Origin: Limnohabitans sp. 15K
Lineage (GTDB): Bacteria; Pseudomonadota; Gammaproteobacteria; Burkholderiales; Burkholderiaceae_C
Direction of reading: 5' to 3'
Length of the DNA: 64,000 bases
NCBI RefSeq assembly: GCF_002778285.1
Contig: NZ_NESM01000001.1
Span: 762,529-826,528 of the forward strand
The position numbers and the translations under genes were made by a program. Numbering within the stretch: the first letter of the stretch is position 1; each line of letters starts with the position of its first letter. Positions 53,783 to 63,732 of this stretch are shown in pieces. The notes beneath the pieces are model-generated. The model had not been told where the DNA came from. It ran no database searches and worked only from the letters and a program-made list of their open reading frames with translations.

Positions 53783-54802
53783 TTAAGGCTTGGCTAAAAC
53801 TTGGAGCTCAGGATAGTCTTTGGCCATCTGCGCACCATAAAGTGGCTTGAATGCACCTTGGTGGCAAGTGGTGCAATTGACCTTGGCCACATCGCCTTTG
53901 GGACCTAAACGATGCGCTGGAAAGGTCTCGGTCAAAGGCGTCATGTAGTCGTTGTTCAACTCGCGAGCCATCCGAATACCATGCCATGCGGTGACACGTT
54001 GTGGTCTGGATTCCTCCCAGGATTGGAAGTTGCGCGTGTTGTGGCAATACGTGCAGTTCACGCCCAAGGACTCTGACATGTGCACCATCAAGGAGTACGT
54101 GTACTCCGCTTGCTTGGTCGATGCACGGTTGGCGTTTGCACCCACACCGGCCATGGCTTCATTGCCATTGACACGGATAGGCGCTGCGTCCTTCAGGAAG
54201 GGTGTGAAAGAATCAAACGGCAGCGAGGTCAACCCAGCTTCTTTGGTGGCAATGTTTTGCCCCGCCAAATCGCCCAACAAGCTGTTCGCATACTTGCGGT
54301 CTTTGGGCTCAGTCCAAACTTGCGTCGGAATGTTGTTGCCGCGGTGACAGGTATAACAAGTCACACCCGTGTCCGCAACGTGCGTCTTCCAGTCCTGATT
54401 GACCTTCTGAGTCATTTCAATCATCCGCCTTGCCACAACCTTGGTGTACTTGGTGTCTTCAGCAAAGTTTTGAAGGTTATGACAATAAGCACAACCCTGA
54501 TCGGGTGCGACCCACTGCGTGATGGCCGCCATTTGACGGTTGAATTGACCCACACTCAAATCGCCCAGAACTTTGACGTTCTGATAAACCTGATTGGCTT
54601 TTGGACCATCCGCCGATGCAGCATCTGCCGCGACGGGTGCTTGGTTCAAAGCCGCTTCCTTGGCCAAGGTTCGGGGGTTGTAGATTTGTTCCATGCCCGT
54701 GCCACGGAATCCAGTTTGAACCGTTTCAATCGGAGGCCGTTCGCAGCCCGAAAGCATCGCGACGGCACCCAGGAAAAGCGCTAATTTAGTCATCAATTTC
54801 AT
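53783..54802 (-). CDS. pufC: reaction-centre tetrahaem cytochrome c subunit
   Basis: Protein of 339 residues. A lipoprotein signal peptide ends in LSGC (Cys20). Four haem motifs: CAYCH (104-108), CYTCH (149-153), CTYCH (250-254) and CTTCH (310-314). It re-reduces the special pair from soluble carriers on the periplasmic side. The start overlaps the pufM stop by 4 bases. Its maturation needs the ccm operon in this window. Confidence 0.97.
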   Translation of the reverse strand: MKLMTKLALFLGAVAMLSGCERPPIETVQTGFRGTGMEQIYNPRTLAKEAALNQAPVAADAASADGPKANQVYQNVKVLGDLSVGQFNRQMAAITQWVAPDQGCAYCHNLQNFAEDTKYTKVVARRMIEMTQKVNQDWKTHVADTGVTCYTCHRGNNIPTQVWTEPKDRKYANSLLGDLAGQNIATKEAGLTSLPFDSFTPFLKDAAPIRVNGNEAMAGVGANANRASTKQAEYTYSLMVHMSESLGVNCTYCHNTRNFQSWEESRPQRVTAWHGIRMARELNNDYMTPLTETFPAHRLGPKGDVAKVNCTTCHQGAFKPLYGAQMAKDYPELQVLAKP

Positions 54803-55773
54803 GGCTTCACTCCCATCAATGCAGGATCAACCACGATGGGGCTGCCCAAGGGGTAGGCAGGCACAACATGGTGTTTGACCGACCACAAGTACCAGTTGTC
54901 CACCACCGTGCCAGTGAGCAAAATACCCACACCACCGACCAATGGACACAACACAGCAAACCACCAAGCCCAACGGTGAATGGACTCCATCGTGGCATTG
55001 AAGCCCATGGTCCACCGCCAGAACAAACCAGCACGCTCAGAGGCCGTACCACGGTCCACAATTTGTTCAATCTCGCGCTCTCCGCCATAACGGGTCACCG
55101 CCAAAATGGTGGCACCGTGCATGGCAAACAGCAGCACCGATCCATACAAGAAGACAATCGACAAGGCATGGAAGGGGTTGTAAAACAAATTGCCATGACG
55201 CAGAGACAAGGCAGATACCCAGTCAAGGTGGGGGAAGATACCAAACGGCACCGCCTCTGACCAACTGCCCATCATGATGGGGCGGAACAATCCACACACC
55301 AAGTACAACCAAATGGCTGCTGCATAGGCCCAGGCCACATGTGTTCCCAAGCCCAATTGACGAGCACGCCGGTAAGTTCGTGCCCACCAAAGCATGATGG
55401 ACGTGGTCAGCATGAAGCCAACAATGAGCCACCACCCACCTTGTTTAAGCGGTGGAATGCTCAATCCGTATGCCGGAGGTGGTGGTTCAAGCGCAAGCCA
55501 GAACAACTGACGGATCAACTGGATGGGGTTCCAGTCGACAGAGGCCAACATGTTGAAACCAATAATGTTGAAGGCCAACATGCCGAAGAGCAAAGATGCC
55601 ACACCCAGCGTACCCAAATAGACAGGTCCGATCTGGGCATTTCCGATGCGCCCTAACAGGTGCATCAAGAATGGTTTGCCGGTTCGCTTGAAGTCCCCGC
55701 GCGGTAGTTCAACGCCATCGTGCAAGGGCCCTACGGGCTGCACGGAGGTGAAAAGATTCTGATACTGAGCCAT
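54799..55773 (-). CDS. pufM: photosynthetic reaction centre M subunit
   Basis: Protein of 324 residues with five membrane helices. [20 protein letters not shown] and [20 protein letters not shown] contain the special-pair and iron ligand His region; [13 protein letters not shown] [20 protein letters not shown] follows. With PufL it forms the RC core. The end ([11 protein letters not shown]) overlaps pufC. Confidence 0.97.
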   Translation of the reverse strand: MAQYQNLFTSVQPVGPLHDGVELPRGDFKRTGKPFLMHLLGRIGNAQIGPVYLGTLGVASLLFGMLAFNIIGFNMLASVDWNPIQLIRQLFWLALEPPPPAYGLSIPPLKQGGWWLIVGFMLTTSIMLWWARTYRRARQLGLGTHVAWAYAAAIWLYLVCGLFRPIMMGSWSEAVPFGIFPHLDWVSALSLRHGNLFYNPFHALSIVFLYGSVLLFAMHGATILAVTRYGGEREIEQIVDRGTASERAGLFWRWTMGFNATMESIHRWAWWFAVLCPLVGGVGILLTGTVVDNWYLWSVKHHVVPAYPLGSPIVVDPALMGVKP

Positions 55774-55792
55774 TTCAATTCCTCTCTATGAA

Positions 55793-56620
55793 TCAAGTGC
55801 GCCAGATGGGCATGTTGAGCCACCAGCTCCACCATTCAGGCCAAGCGCCGGTCCAAAATGGTCCGCTGACGACGATGCAGACAATGCCAAACCAAACACC
55901 TGCAAGTGCCAAGAACAAGCCCAAACGGTGAATGCCCAAAGTGCCCACCGAATAACCAATCAGGTCTCGGAAGAACGTGTCTTCGTGCTCTGGCGATTTC
56001 ACCGTCTCGCCTTTTCCTGGGTTGGTGGCTGAAAGCACCAAGCCGCCGTGCATCGACAGTGAAAGCACCGTTGCAAAGAAAAAGGTGACGGCAATCATGT
56101 GCCACGGGTTGTAGTGAAAATGCAGGTACTGATAAGCCGTATTGCTCACCCAATCCAAGTGGCTGTAAATGCCATAGGGGAAAGCATGTCCCCAAGCACC
56201 CATGAGCACGGGGCGCACCACTTGCAAACTGAAATAAGCCAAGATGGCCATGCTGAAAGCCACAGGCACATGCAAGCCCATGCCTAATTTTCGGCAGATC
56301 TCAACTTCTCGCAGCGCCCAAGAGACAAATGAACCCAAGGCACACACTGTGATGAGTTGCCACAGACCACCTTCCATCATGGGCGCAAAACGCAAGCCAT
56401 AAGAAATATCAGGTGGTGCAATGTTGATTTGCCAGACGTTCCAGGTGGGCCCCATGGCCGCGCCCCACAAAATCATCATGGTGCCCGAGAGGGCAAAAAA
56501 CAAGGTTGTGATTCCGAAGAATCCAACGTAAAAAGGACCGACCCAGAAATCAAACAGGTCGCCCCCAAAAAGAGTACCGCCGCGCACACGGTATTTGCGT
56601 TCAAAACTTAACATGGACAT
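55793..56620 (-). CDS. pufL: photosynthetic reaction centre L subunit
   Basis: Protein of 275 residues starting [20 protein letters not shown], typical for PufL. Five membrane helices; [20 protein letters not shown] and [20 protein letters not shown] carry the chromophore and iron His. It lies 120 bases after pufA, separated by a strong hairpin. Confidence 0.98.
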   Translation of the reverse strand: MSMLSFERKYRVRGGTLFGGDLFDFWVGPFYVGFFGITTLFFALSGTMMILWGAAMGPTWNVWQINIAPPDISYGLRFAPMMEGGLWQLITVCALGSFVSWALREVEICRKLGMGLHVPVAFSMAILAYFSLQVVRPVLMGAWGHAFPYGIYSHLDWVSNTAYQYLHFHYNPWHMIAVTFFFATVLSLSMHGGLVLSATNPGKGETVKSPEHEDTFFRDLIGYSVGTLGIHRLGLFLALAGVWFGIVCIVVSGPFWTGAWPEWWSWWLNMPIWRT

Positions 56621-56681
56621 GGTTGCATCCTCCGACCGGTGACTGTTTGTGAGGTCTAGGCTTCAAATTGACAAATCAAAT

Positions 56682-56719
56682 AACAGACGTACGGTTCAAT
56701 TGAACCAAGTACGTCTGTT
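56682..56719 (-). promoter_or_regulatory. pufA-pufL intercistronic mRNA hairpin
   Basis: Long inverted repeat: outer arms AACAGACGTAC / GTACGTCTGTT, inner palindrome GGTTCAATTGAACC. It sits 20 bases after pufA and has no T-run. Such hairpins in Rhodobacter protect the pufBA mRNA end and give more LH1 than RC. Confidence 0.8.
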
Positions 56720-56739
56720 TGAATAAAGACCAATGGTCC

Positions 56740-56934
56740 TTACTTTTGCGGCAGAGCCGCGTTCTGAGGCTGAGCTTTCGCTGCCATCTTGGCCGTATCG
56801 GGATGCCAGTTGTTGATGCTGTAACGATCGCCACTGATTTGAATCAGGTGAATCGTTGTTGAGACAAAAGCAATCAAGAGTCCAACACCGAGAATCGCGA
56901 CTCGCGGATCTATCACACGCCAAATGCGCCACAT
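56740..56934 (-). CDS. pufA: light-harvesting 1 alpha subunit
   Basis: Protein of 64 residues with the hallmark N-terminus MWRIWRVIDPR, one membrane helix and the bacteriochlorophyll-ligand His29 in FVSTTIHLIQIS. A C-terminal Ala/Gln/Lys-rich tail (about 20 residues) extends beyond the short alpha chains. SD AAGGAAA is upstream. Confidence 0.95.
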   Translation of the reverse strand: MWRIWRVIDPRVAILGVGLLIAFVSTTIHLIQISGDRYSINNWHPDTAKMAAKAQPQNAALPQK

Positions 56935-56948
56935 AGTAATTTCCTTTA

Positions 56949-57173
56949 TTAAATAACCTGAGAAATGACGGTATGCACAGAAGCACTCACGCCTTCAAAC
57001 ATGGTCATCGATTTTTCCGCTCCAGGGAGCCAAATGCGCCAATCAATAAAGAACATTTGGCCAACAAAAGCGATCACAATGAACATCGTGAAGAGCAAAA
57101 CAAAAATCATCCAATAACCTTCGTAATGGTCAATCGGATCACTGTTTGTTTTGACATCGTTAGGGTTCGTCAT
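56949..57173 (-). CDS. unrecognised single-pass membrane protein between pufB and pufA (LH1 beta-like)
   Basis: Protein of 74 residues from the ATG at 57173 with a strong SD (AAAGGAGG). N-terminal polar part (1-20), one membrane helix (about 21-43), then DWRIWLPGAEKS and a 20-residue tail. The WR-x-W motif (45-48) matches the beta-subunit WRPW. Aligned without gaps, Gln39 replaces the BChl-ligand His37 of pufB. It is cotranscribed with pufB (23 bases before) and pufA (14 bases after). It could be a diverged beta copy, or an accessory RC-LH1 subunit in the manner of PufX or protein-W. I know of no described homologue. Confidence 0.75.
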   Translation of the reverse strand: MTNPNDVKTNSDPIDHYEGYWMIFVLLFTMFIVIAFVGQMFFIDWRIWLPGAEKSMTMFEGVSASVHTVISQVI

Positions 57174-57196
57174 ACATACCTCCTTTTTTGGTTCTT

Positions 57197-57340
57197 TTAG
57201 AACCAGGGACGCCAGATCCACACCAAGCTGTGGGCGAAGAAAGCTCCTGCGGCCCACAACAGGTAACCCTGTATGAAGTACGTATGGAACTCTTGGGCTT
57301 CTTCGTCTGTCAGCCCTGAAGGGTTAGCTGCATCAGTCAT
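57197..57340 (-). CDS. pufB: light-harvesting 1 beta subunit
   Basis: Short gene, 47 residues, from the ATG at 57340 with GAGG upstream. The N-terminal [14 protein letters not shown] contains the conserved His19. One membrane helix follows. [14 protein letters not shown] at the C-terminus holds the BChl-ligand His37. Canonical length and signature of LH1 beta. First gene of the puf operon, 147 bases after bchZ. Confidence 0.93.
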   Translation of the reverse strand: MTDAANPSGLTDEEAQEFHTYFIQGYLLWAAGAFFAHSLVWIWRPWF

Positions 57341-57487
57341 AGTTCATGCCTCTTTTTAAATGCCTTTCGGCAACTCCCTGAACCCTTGCGAGTTCAGGAC
57401 GGACTGTTGTGGCTTTGACACCGCAACAGGTGGACCCTCGGCCAGGCCGAAGGATTGATCGGATCGGCGAATTCCAGTTCACATCTT
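57341..57487. other. bchZ-pufB intergenic region (puf promoter/leader)
   Basis: 147 bases. Small inverted repeats CCTGAAC / GTTCAGG near 57378-57399 and TCGGCCAGGCCGA near 57438-57452 could be mRNA processing hairpins. No exact TGT-N12-ACA site. No pufQ gene is seen. Confidence 0.45.
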
Positions 57488-58954
57488 TCATGCATGTGCC
57501 CCTTCGTTCGCTTTGCCGAACAATTCAGTGAATCTTTCTGCTTCGACATGAGAGCGGCCGGTTTCCCGTGCATCCCGCTCTGCTTGGTCGCGCATGCGCT
57601 TGGCGGCTGAAATTCGAACCAATACAGGTTGCTGTTCCAGCAATGCGTCTAATCTGTCTTGTGCCTCAGGCTCCCACGGTACGGTGGTGTTGGGTGCAGA
57701 GCGGCCCAAGGTGCCTTCGATCTTGTCCATCTCTGTTCCCAATGGCAGGATGTGGAACAGCGCATCAAAAAGACCGTTACAAAATTCTTGGATGATGTAC
57801 GTGGCACCGGCATAACCCATGAAGGGCGTTCCCGTATGACGGCGAATGATGGGCAAGGGAAAACTGGCTGGGATGAAGCTGGTTTTCATCATGCCGCCGC
57901 CGCCACACTCTGCCAAATAAATGCGCTCGTTGTAGCTGCCGTACAAGATGAGCGGCGTTTTTTCGGTGACCAGTTTGCGCACTTCGGCGTTGTCGGTTTT
58001 GGCACCCGCAATCCGAGATATCGCAAAGTTGCAAGGCAGCCCCATTTCGTCTTCTAGGAAATGGCGGATACCACGCGTGTAGGTTTCGTTGGCCACCACG
58101 CCAAAGTTGGCGGTGCCAAAAAAGTCTTGTGTCACTGAGCGCCACAAATCCCAGATGGGTTTGATGGTGCTGTGCTTTTCTCGTTCAATGAAAGGCTCTG
58201 GATCGAGGCCGAGCAACTCACCCAAAGAACGCAAGAATTTGGTGGTGCTGTGCAAACCGATGGGCGCTTGCAAATAAGGGCGCTCTAGGGCCTCACACAA
58301 CATGCGGCCGAATTCGCGGTACATGCAAATGTTCACATCGGCTTCGACCAATCGCGACACATCCGCGACGTGTGAACCCAAAGGAAAGACCATGTTGACG
58401 TCGGCGCCAATGCCTTGCACCAGGCGGCGAATTTCAGCCAAATCACTGGGCGAGTTGAAGGTGCCGTAGCTAGGGCCAATGATGTTGACACGAGGACGCT
58501 CGCCCTCTTTGCGCTCACGCTTGGGCACATGCTTGATGCCGTACTGCTGCCAGAGCCAGTACATGGCGCGGTTGGCACATTGCCATTGGTCTTCGTCGAT
58601 GGTGCGCGGCAAAAAGCGTTGTAGGTTGGTGCCTTCCGGCGTCACGCCGCCACCAATCATTTCTGCAATGGAGCCTGTCACCACCACAGAGGGCAGATCG
58701 GGGTTGAGCGTGGCGTGTGCGCGGCGCATGGCGCCTTCGGTGCCTTCACGGCCCAATTGTTCTTCTGCCAAACCCGTCACCACAATGGGCAACTCATGGG
58801 GCGGCAGTGCATCGGTGTAATGCAGCACCGAAGTGACAGGCAAGTTCTCGCAGCCCACAGGGCCGTCAATGACAACTTGCAAGCCTTTGATGGCGGTGAA
58901 CACATACACTGCACCCCAATAGCCGCCTGCGCGATCGTGGTCAAGAACTAGCAT
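57488..58954 (-). CDS. bchZ: chlorophyllide a reductase subunit Z
   Basis: Protein of 488 residues, NifK-like. N-terminal [40 protein letters not shown] and [20 protein letters not shown] are characteristic. With BchX and BchY it reduces ring B of chlorophyllide. Start and bchY stop overlap by one base (TGATG). Confidence 0.97.
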   Translation of the reverse strand: MLVLDHDRAGGYWGAVYVFTAIKGLQVVIDGPVGCENLPVTSVLHYTDALPPHELPIVVTGLAEEQLGREGTEGAMRRAHATLNPDLPSVVVTGSIAEMIGGGVTPEGTNLQRFLPRTIDEDQWQCANRAMYWLWQQYGIKHVPKRERKEGERPRVNIIGPSYGTFNSPSDLAEIRRLVQGIGADVNMVFPLGSHVADVSRLVEADVNICMYREFGRMLCEALERPYLQAPIGLHSTTKFLRSLGELLGLDPEPFIEREKHSTIKPIWDLWRSVTQDFFGTANFGVVANETYTRGIRHFLEDEMGLPCNFAISRIAGAKTDNAEVRKLVTEKTPLILYGSYNERIYLAECGGGGMMKTSFIPASFPLPIIRRHTGTPFMGYAGATYIIQEFCNGLFDALFHILPLGTEMDKIEGTLGRSAPNTTVPWEPEAQDRLDALLEQQPVLVRISAAKRMRDQAERDARETGRSHVEAERFTELFGKANEGAHA

Positions 58955-60519
58955 CAGATCATGGCCTCCGCTTTACGTTTTTTGGCTTGCTTTTCGAGCT
59001 GCCGACGTGTTTCGGCTTCAAACTCCGGGCGGTTTTGCGGCACGCCGTGTGAAGCTTCCCAAACACCTGCGGCATGGCCGCTACCGGTGTCGCCAAAGAA
59101 AGCTTTCATTTCGTCGAAGCGCGACTTGTTGGCAATGGCGCCATTGATCACTTGCGCCAACGAACCCGCACCTGCTGGCCCCATCAAGGGACGGGCAGAA
59201 ATGAGGTTGGTGAAATACAGGCTCGGAATGCTGAGCTCTTTGGCTGCTTGCACCACCGGTGTGGTGCCAATCGCCAAATCGGGCTTCCACTCGTGCATGG
59301 CGGCCAGGTCTTGTTCAAGCGAGGCACGGTATTGAACGTGCACACCGCGTGCTTGCAACCATTCACAGTCACCAGCACTCCAAGGCGTTTTGGGGCAAGC
59401 GGTGCCGACGTATCGCAGATCGGCGCCACTTTCCACCAGCAAACGTGCCACCAACAACTCAGAGCCTTCATAACCACTGAGGGTGATTCGACCTTTGATG
59501 GGTGACTTGGCCAAGCCGGCTTTGATGGCACCCAACATGATATTTTTGACCATGTCGATTTTGGCTTGCGGCACATTGGCCGCATTGCCGATGGCTTGTA
59601 ACCAAGCTTCTGTGCCGTCATGGCCGACTGGGGCCGAACCCACAATGGGGCGCCCTGCCGCTTCGAATTCGCGGATGCTGGCGGTGTAAAACGGGTGGAT
59701 GGCTGCAACCGCCGTGCAATCGAGCGCCGCATACAGTTCACGCCATTCGCGTGTAGGCACCACAGGGCCGGCAGCAAGGCCCATCGGTTCGAGCATGCGC
59801 CCGATGATCATGGGGTCTGCCGGGAACATTTCACCGATCATGGTGATGGTGGGCTTTTCGGAGCGGCCTGTGCGCGGCGCTTGAACGGGACCTGCCAAGA
59901 TTTCTTCGCGTGCATATTTCAGCATGGCGCCAGCCAACACATCTTTGGCCTCTGCGTGCGTGGGCACACCAAACCCGGGCACATCCACGCCAATGATGCG
60001 AACACCGTTGATCTCTTTGGGCAGCAATTGCAGTGGCACACCACTGGCTGTGGGCACGCACAAATTGATGATCACAATGGCGTCGTATTTCTCAGGATCG
60101 GCCTGGTCGTAGACAGACTCTCGAATGTCTTCGAACAACTTGCCCGTCACCAAGGACTCGGAGTTGAAAGGCACGTAACCGACACTGCGGCGCGCACCGT
60201 AGAAATGCGAGGTGAAAGTCAGGCCATACACGCAACAAGCTGAACCCGACAAAATGGTGGCGGTGCGGCGCATGCGAAGACCCACACGCAGTGAACCAAA
60301 TGCAGGACACATGCTTTGCGGCTGATCGTGCGGGCCCGCTTTGGGGTCCACTGGATAGTCCTTGGCGTATTGCGCCAGCACCTCAGATTTGCCCGAGGCT
60401 TTGGCTGCCGCCAACATTTTTTCGCCGCCAGAATGGCAGCCCATGCCATCACCCTCGATGGTGGTGCTCATGCCTGCAGGTGCTTGCGAGGCTGGGACGA
60501 TAGGGATGGTTTTGCTCAT
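58954..60519 (-). CDS. bchY: chlorophyllide a reductase subunit Y
   Basis: Protein of 521 residues from the ATG at 60519. [40 protein letters not shown] and [20 protein letters not shown] match BchY. It is the NifD-like partner of BchZ. It lies 4 bases after bchX. Confidence 0.97.
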   Translation of the reverse strand: MSKTIPIVPASQAPAGMSTTIEGDGMGCHSGGEKMLAAAKASGKSEVLAQYAKDYPVDPKAGPHDQPQSMCPAFGSLRVGLRMRRTATILSGSACCVYGLTFTSHFYGARRSVGYVPFNSESLVTGKLFEDIRESVYDQADPEKYDAIVIINLCVPTASGVPLQLLPKEINGVRIIGVDVPGFGVPTHAEAKDVLAGAMLKYAREEILAGPVQAPRTGRSEKPTITMIGEMFPADPMIIGRMLEPMGLAAGPVVPTREWRELYAALDCTAVAAIHPFYTASIREFEAAGRPIVGSAPVGHDGTEAWLQAIGNAANVPQAKIDMVKNIMLGAIKAGLAKSPIKGRITLSGYEGSELLVARLLVESGADLRYVGTACPKTPWSAGDCEWLQARGVHVQYRASLEQDLAAMHEWKPDLAIGTTPVVQAAKELSIPSLYFTNLISARPLMGPAGAGSLAQVINGAIANKSRFDEMKAFFGDTGSGHAAGVWEASHGVPQNRPEFEAETRRQLEKQAKKRKAEAMI

Positions 60520-60523
60520 GGCG

Positions 60524-61534
60524 TCAAACTTCGTCGTACACCACTTCGAGCGTGGGCTTGCTGGTGTCTGTTTTGCCGCACATGTCAAATTGGGTGGCAG
60601 GCTCCAGCACCACATCGCGACCCACGGCCGAAGCGGCAAACAAGCCCAGCAACTGGTCTTGTGTCATGGGGTTCGGACGAATCGGCACCGAGGTGGCCAC
60701 ATTGGCGGCCAACTCAGAAAACATGGGGCCCCATACCGAGTCTGGGCGACCAATGATTTCGTAACTGGCACTCTTTCTGCGAATGTCTTCGTTGGCCGGG
60801 ATGGTGGACAAGACGGGAATGCCCACCTTCTCTGCAAAGTTGGCCGCCTCGCCTGTGCCGTCGTCGCGGTTGATCACCATGCCGGCCACACCCACATTGC
60901 CGCCGAGCTTGCGGAAATACTCCACCGCTGAGCACACGTTGTTGGCCACATACAGGGACTGCAAATCGTTGCTGGCCACCACAATCACTTTTTGGCACAT
61001 GTCGCGTGCAATGGGCAAACCAAAGCCCCCGCAAACCACGTCACCCAGGAAGTCGAGCAAGACATAGTCAAAGCCCCACTCGTGAAAGCCCAGCTTTTCG
61101 AGCAACTCAAAGCCGTGAATGATGCCGCGACCGCCGCAGCCGCGACCGACTTCTGGCCCACCCAGTTCCATGGCGTAAACGCCATCGCGTTTGAAGCAGA
61201 CATCACCAATGGCCACCGCCTCACCCGCGAGTTTTTTCTTCGATGAAGTTTCAATGATGGTGGGGCATGCGCGGCCACCAAACAACAAGCTGGTGGTGTC
61301 GCTTTTTGGATCACAACCGATCAACAAAACTTTTTTGCCCTGTTGCGCCATCATGTAACTGAGGTTGGCCAACGTGAAACTTTTGCCGATACCGCCCTTG
61401 CCATAAATGGCAATGATTTGGGTTTCTTTGGTGGGTACGTCTGTACTCACAGCATCATTGGGCAAAGCTGCCTCTTGACGCAAGCGATCCACAAATTGGA
61501 TCGCTTGTTCGTTGGAAGTTGATTGATTTTTCAT
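60524..61534 (-). CDS. bchX: chlorophyllide a reductase iron protein BchX
   Basis: Protein of 336 residues from the ATG at 61534, overlapping the bchC stop by 4 bases. NifH-like P-loop [13 protein letters not shown] (45-52), GRGCGGRGIIHGFE and [20 protein letters not shown] for the cluster Cys. ATP-dependent reductant of BchYZ. Confidence 0.97.
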   Translation of the reverse strand: MKNQSTSNEQAIQFVDRLRQEAALPNDAVSTDVPTKETQIIAIYGKGGIGKSFTLANLSYMMAQQGKKVLLIGCDPKSDTTSLLFGGRACPTIIETSSKKKLAGEAVAIGDVCFKRDGVYAMELGGPEVGRGCGGRGIIHGFELLEKLGFHEWGFDYVLLDFLGDVVCGGFGLPIARDMCQKVIVVASNDLQSLYVANNVCSAVEYFRKLGGNVGVAGMVINRDDGTGEAANFAEKVGIPVLSTIPANEDIRRKSASYEIIGRPDSVWGPMFSELAANVATSVPIRPNPMTQDQLLGLFAASAVGRDVVLEPATQFDMCGKTDTSKPTLEVVYDEV

Positions 61535-62484
61535 GCGTGAGCGCTCCAGTCCAAAACCATCTTGAGACAAGAAACATCACCAAACGCCGTCTCATAGGCA
61601 GCGTTGGCTGATTGAAAGGCTTGCACATGTGTGATCAAGCCTTTGAGGGAAAGTTGGCCCTTGTTCACCAGTTCATTGACTGCCAACAAATCATTCCTTT
61701 GCCATTCAGCGGCCACCCGAATTCGGGCTTCACGCGTGAATGCGGGGGGATAGGAGAACTGAAGACCGTTTTTATAAAAACCCGCCAACACGACTTCGCC
61801 GCCAGGGCGAATGCGCTGAATCAGTTGATCCAATTGACCTGTGTTGCCACTGACGTCGTAAATGGCTTGGTAGTCTTTGCGTGGGTCATCCTCTGGAGAA
61901 ATGACCTCATAACCCTGAGCACCTTTGGCAATTTCCGCTTGTGTTTCCCAAACGGTTGGTGGTGGGCATCCGGCGGCAACGGTGAGTCGCGCCAACAAAC
62001 GGCCCATCACACCATGGCCAATGATCAGATCGGGTGGGGTGAAGGGTTCATGGGTGCCGCCGCCCGAGACCGCGTGGTATGCGGTAGCAGCCAGCGCCAG
62101 CAGGACAGCCTCAACGCCCAATTCATCCGAAACAGGCAGCACCAGTTGATCTGACACCACCAAGCGCGATGCAGCACCGCCATACATGCTCTTGAAACCC
62201 GAGAAGCAATTGGCCCCAGGCACAAAAACCATTTCACCTTCTTTGATCTTTGCGCCTTTGTGCGCTTTGACCACCCGCCCAAAAGTTTCAAACCCCGGGA
62301 TAAGGGGATAGCCAATGGCAGGGAAGGCGGACACGCCTGCATCCCACAAGACGCTCTCAGCAGCGGTACTGATGCCACTGTATTCAACCGCCACTTCCAA
62401 CTGACCCGCTTGCAGGTTTGGCAGCTCGAGCGCCTGCAAGGAGAGTTGTTTCGGTTTGTCGAAAACGACGGCGATGGATTTCAT
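61531..62484 (-). CDS. bchC: bacteriochlorophyllide a dehydrogenase (BchC)
   Basis: Protein of 317 residues from the ATG at 62484. Zinc-free MDR-like fold: VEYSGISTAAESVLWDAGVS, GYPLIPGFETFGRVVKAHKG and FVPGANCFSGFKSMYGGAAS are family features. It oxidises the 3-hydroxyethyl group to acetyl. First gene after a PpsR-type operator pair. Confidence 0.96.
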   Translation of the reverse strand: MKSIAVVFDKPKQLSLQALELPNLQAGQLEVAVEYSGISTAAESVLWDAGVSAFPAIGYPLIPGFETFGRVVKAHKGAKIKEGEMVFVPGANCFSGFKSMYGGAASRLVVSDQLVLPVSDELGVEAVLLALAATAYHAVSGGGTHEPFTPPDLIIGHGVMGRLLARLTVAAGCPPPTVWETQAEIAKGAQGYEVISPEDDPRKDYQAIYDVSGNTGQLDQLIQRIRPGGEVVLAGFYKNGLQFSYPPAFTREARIRVAAEWQRNDLLAVNELVNKGQLSLKGLITHVQAFQSANAAYETAFGDVSCLKMVLDWSAHA

Positions 62485-62487
62485 GAC

Positions 62488-62505
62488 TGTATTTTTCACC
62501 TTACA
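62488..62505. promoter_or_regulatory. PpsR/CrtJ operator upstream of bchC
   Basis: TGTATTTTTCACCTTACA, exact TGT-N12-ACA, 4 bases upstream of the bchC start. Binding would sit over the promoter/leader. Confidence 0.75.
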
Positions 62506-62513
62506 CAACAAAA

Positions 62514-62531
62514 CGTCAAGCTTGATTTACA
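62514..62531. promoter_or_regulatory. imperfect PpsR site paired with the bchC operator
   Basis: CGTCAAGCTTGATTTACA, one base off the consensus, 8 bp from the exact site. The same exact-plus-CGT arrangement occurs before dxs. Confidence 0.55.
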
Positions 62532-62544
62532 TCAATGCGTCAAT

Positions 62545-63732
62545 TTAGGGTAAACACTTATCTTTTCGACCCAAAAGAATTTGCGCATGGATAGGCATGT
62601 TGTTGGGCAGCTTCTCGATCACGACGAAACCAGCCTTGCTCATCATCTGCATCAACTCTTCAGGCGTTCTGAGGCGGCCAGCCCCCATGGCGAGCAAATA
62701 AAAATGGAAATACGCATCGGTTTGTTGCGGCCCATAAGCACTTTGGGATTGGCTTTGCGCCATCGGCTCGGCCAAGAGCAAGGTGCCACCGACGGGCAGT
62801 GCGTCGTGTATTTTTTGCAACAACTGCTGAACCACCTCATCCGGATGGTCATGCGCCACACGCACCAAAGTCACCAAATCCGCACCTTGCGGCAAGGTGT
62901 CGTGCAAAAAGTTGCCTGGAGACAAGGTCAATCGATCCAGCAGGCCTTTGCTCTGAAAAGTGGCCTTGGCCAACTCCAGCACTGGCGGCAAATCAAACAA
63001 TTGGAGTTTCAGATGTGGCGCATGCAAGGCCAGTTCACTGGCGAATCGGCCTTTGCCTGCGCCTACATCCATGACACAGCTGTGTTCATCGAAATAGTAG
63101 GAACCCAAAATCTCTTGAACAACGAACTCTTGCGAGGACGCCATCAAATCTGAATAGCGACTGAACTTGTCTTGAGCGGCTCTTTCTGCCGCTTGTTCAT
63201 CGTGTGCGTAGGGCCAATAGTCGGCCATGGTTCCCAGCCAAGCATTGTTTAAAAAACCCAAGGGGTCTTGCATGTCGCGGTAGAGCAAGTGGTTGTGCTC
63301 GACCATGGCCCCAATACCCGGATGCATGGCCAAAGGAACGCCCAAGGCACCCAATCCAAAACGCTGCTGACTTCGGCGCTCCAACAGCCCCAAAGAAACC
63401 GCGGACAACAACAAACGCTGCAACGCCTGTTCAGACAGCTTGGTTTGAAGCGCTATTTGCTGGAGGTCCAGTGGCCTTTGGTAAAGCATTTTGAACAGGT
63501 CCAGGCGAACACAACCCAACAGGACTTGCGAGTAAACAAAACCCGACATCAGGTCGAAAATTTGTTGTGTTCGGCGCTTGGTGATCCACCGGGTCAAGGG
63601 ATTGCTCAAAGACCACTGGTACAGCTTCGGGCTGGCGTAAAGCCGCTCCAGCCATTGCAGCAAGCGGTCCTGCCAAGTGGTCACTTCCATCAGCCCATTG
63701 GGCATTCCATCGAGGTTCATGGGTTTGGTCAT
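62545..63732 (-). CDS. crtF: carotenoid O-methyltransferase (CrtF)
   Basis: Protein of 395 residues from the ATG at 63732, which overlaps the crtE stop by 4 bases. N-terminal dimerisation domain, then a SAM-binding CVMDVGAGKGRFASELALH and LVRVAHDHPDEVVQQLLQKI. Similar to acetylserotonin-type methyltransferases. It methylates the 1-hydroxyl of demethylspheroidene. Confidence 0.93.
   Translation of the reverse strand: MTKPMNLDGMPNGLMEVTTWQDRLLQWLERLYASPKLYQWSLSNPLTRWITKRRTQQIFDLMSGFVYSQVLLGCVRLDLFKMLYQRPLDLQQIALQTKLSEQALQRLLLSAVSLGLLERRSQQRFGLGALGVPLAMHPGIGAMVEHNHLLYRDMQDPLGFLNNAWLGTMADYWPYAHDEQAAERAAQDKFSRYSDLMASSQEFVVQEILGSYYFDEHSCVMDVGAGKGRFASELALHAPHLKLQLFDLPPVLELAKATFQSKGLLDRLTLSPGNFLHDTLPQGADLVTLVRVAHDHPDEVVQQLLQKIHDALPVGGTLLLAEPMAQSQSQSAYGPQQTDAYFHFYLLAMGAGRLRTPEELMQMMSKAGFVVIEKLPNNMPIHAQILLGRKDKCLP

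Noticed and set aside
57405..57425. TGT...ACA resemblance in the puf leader
   Set aside because: Spacing is not 12, so it is not counted as a PpsR site.
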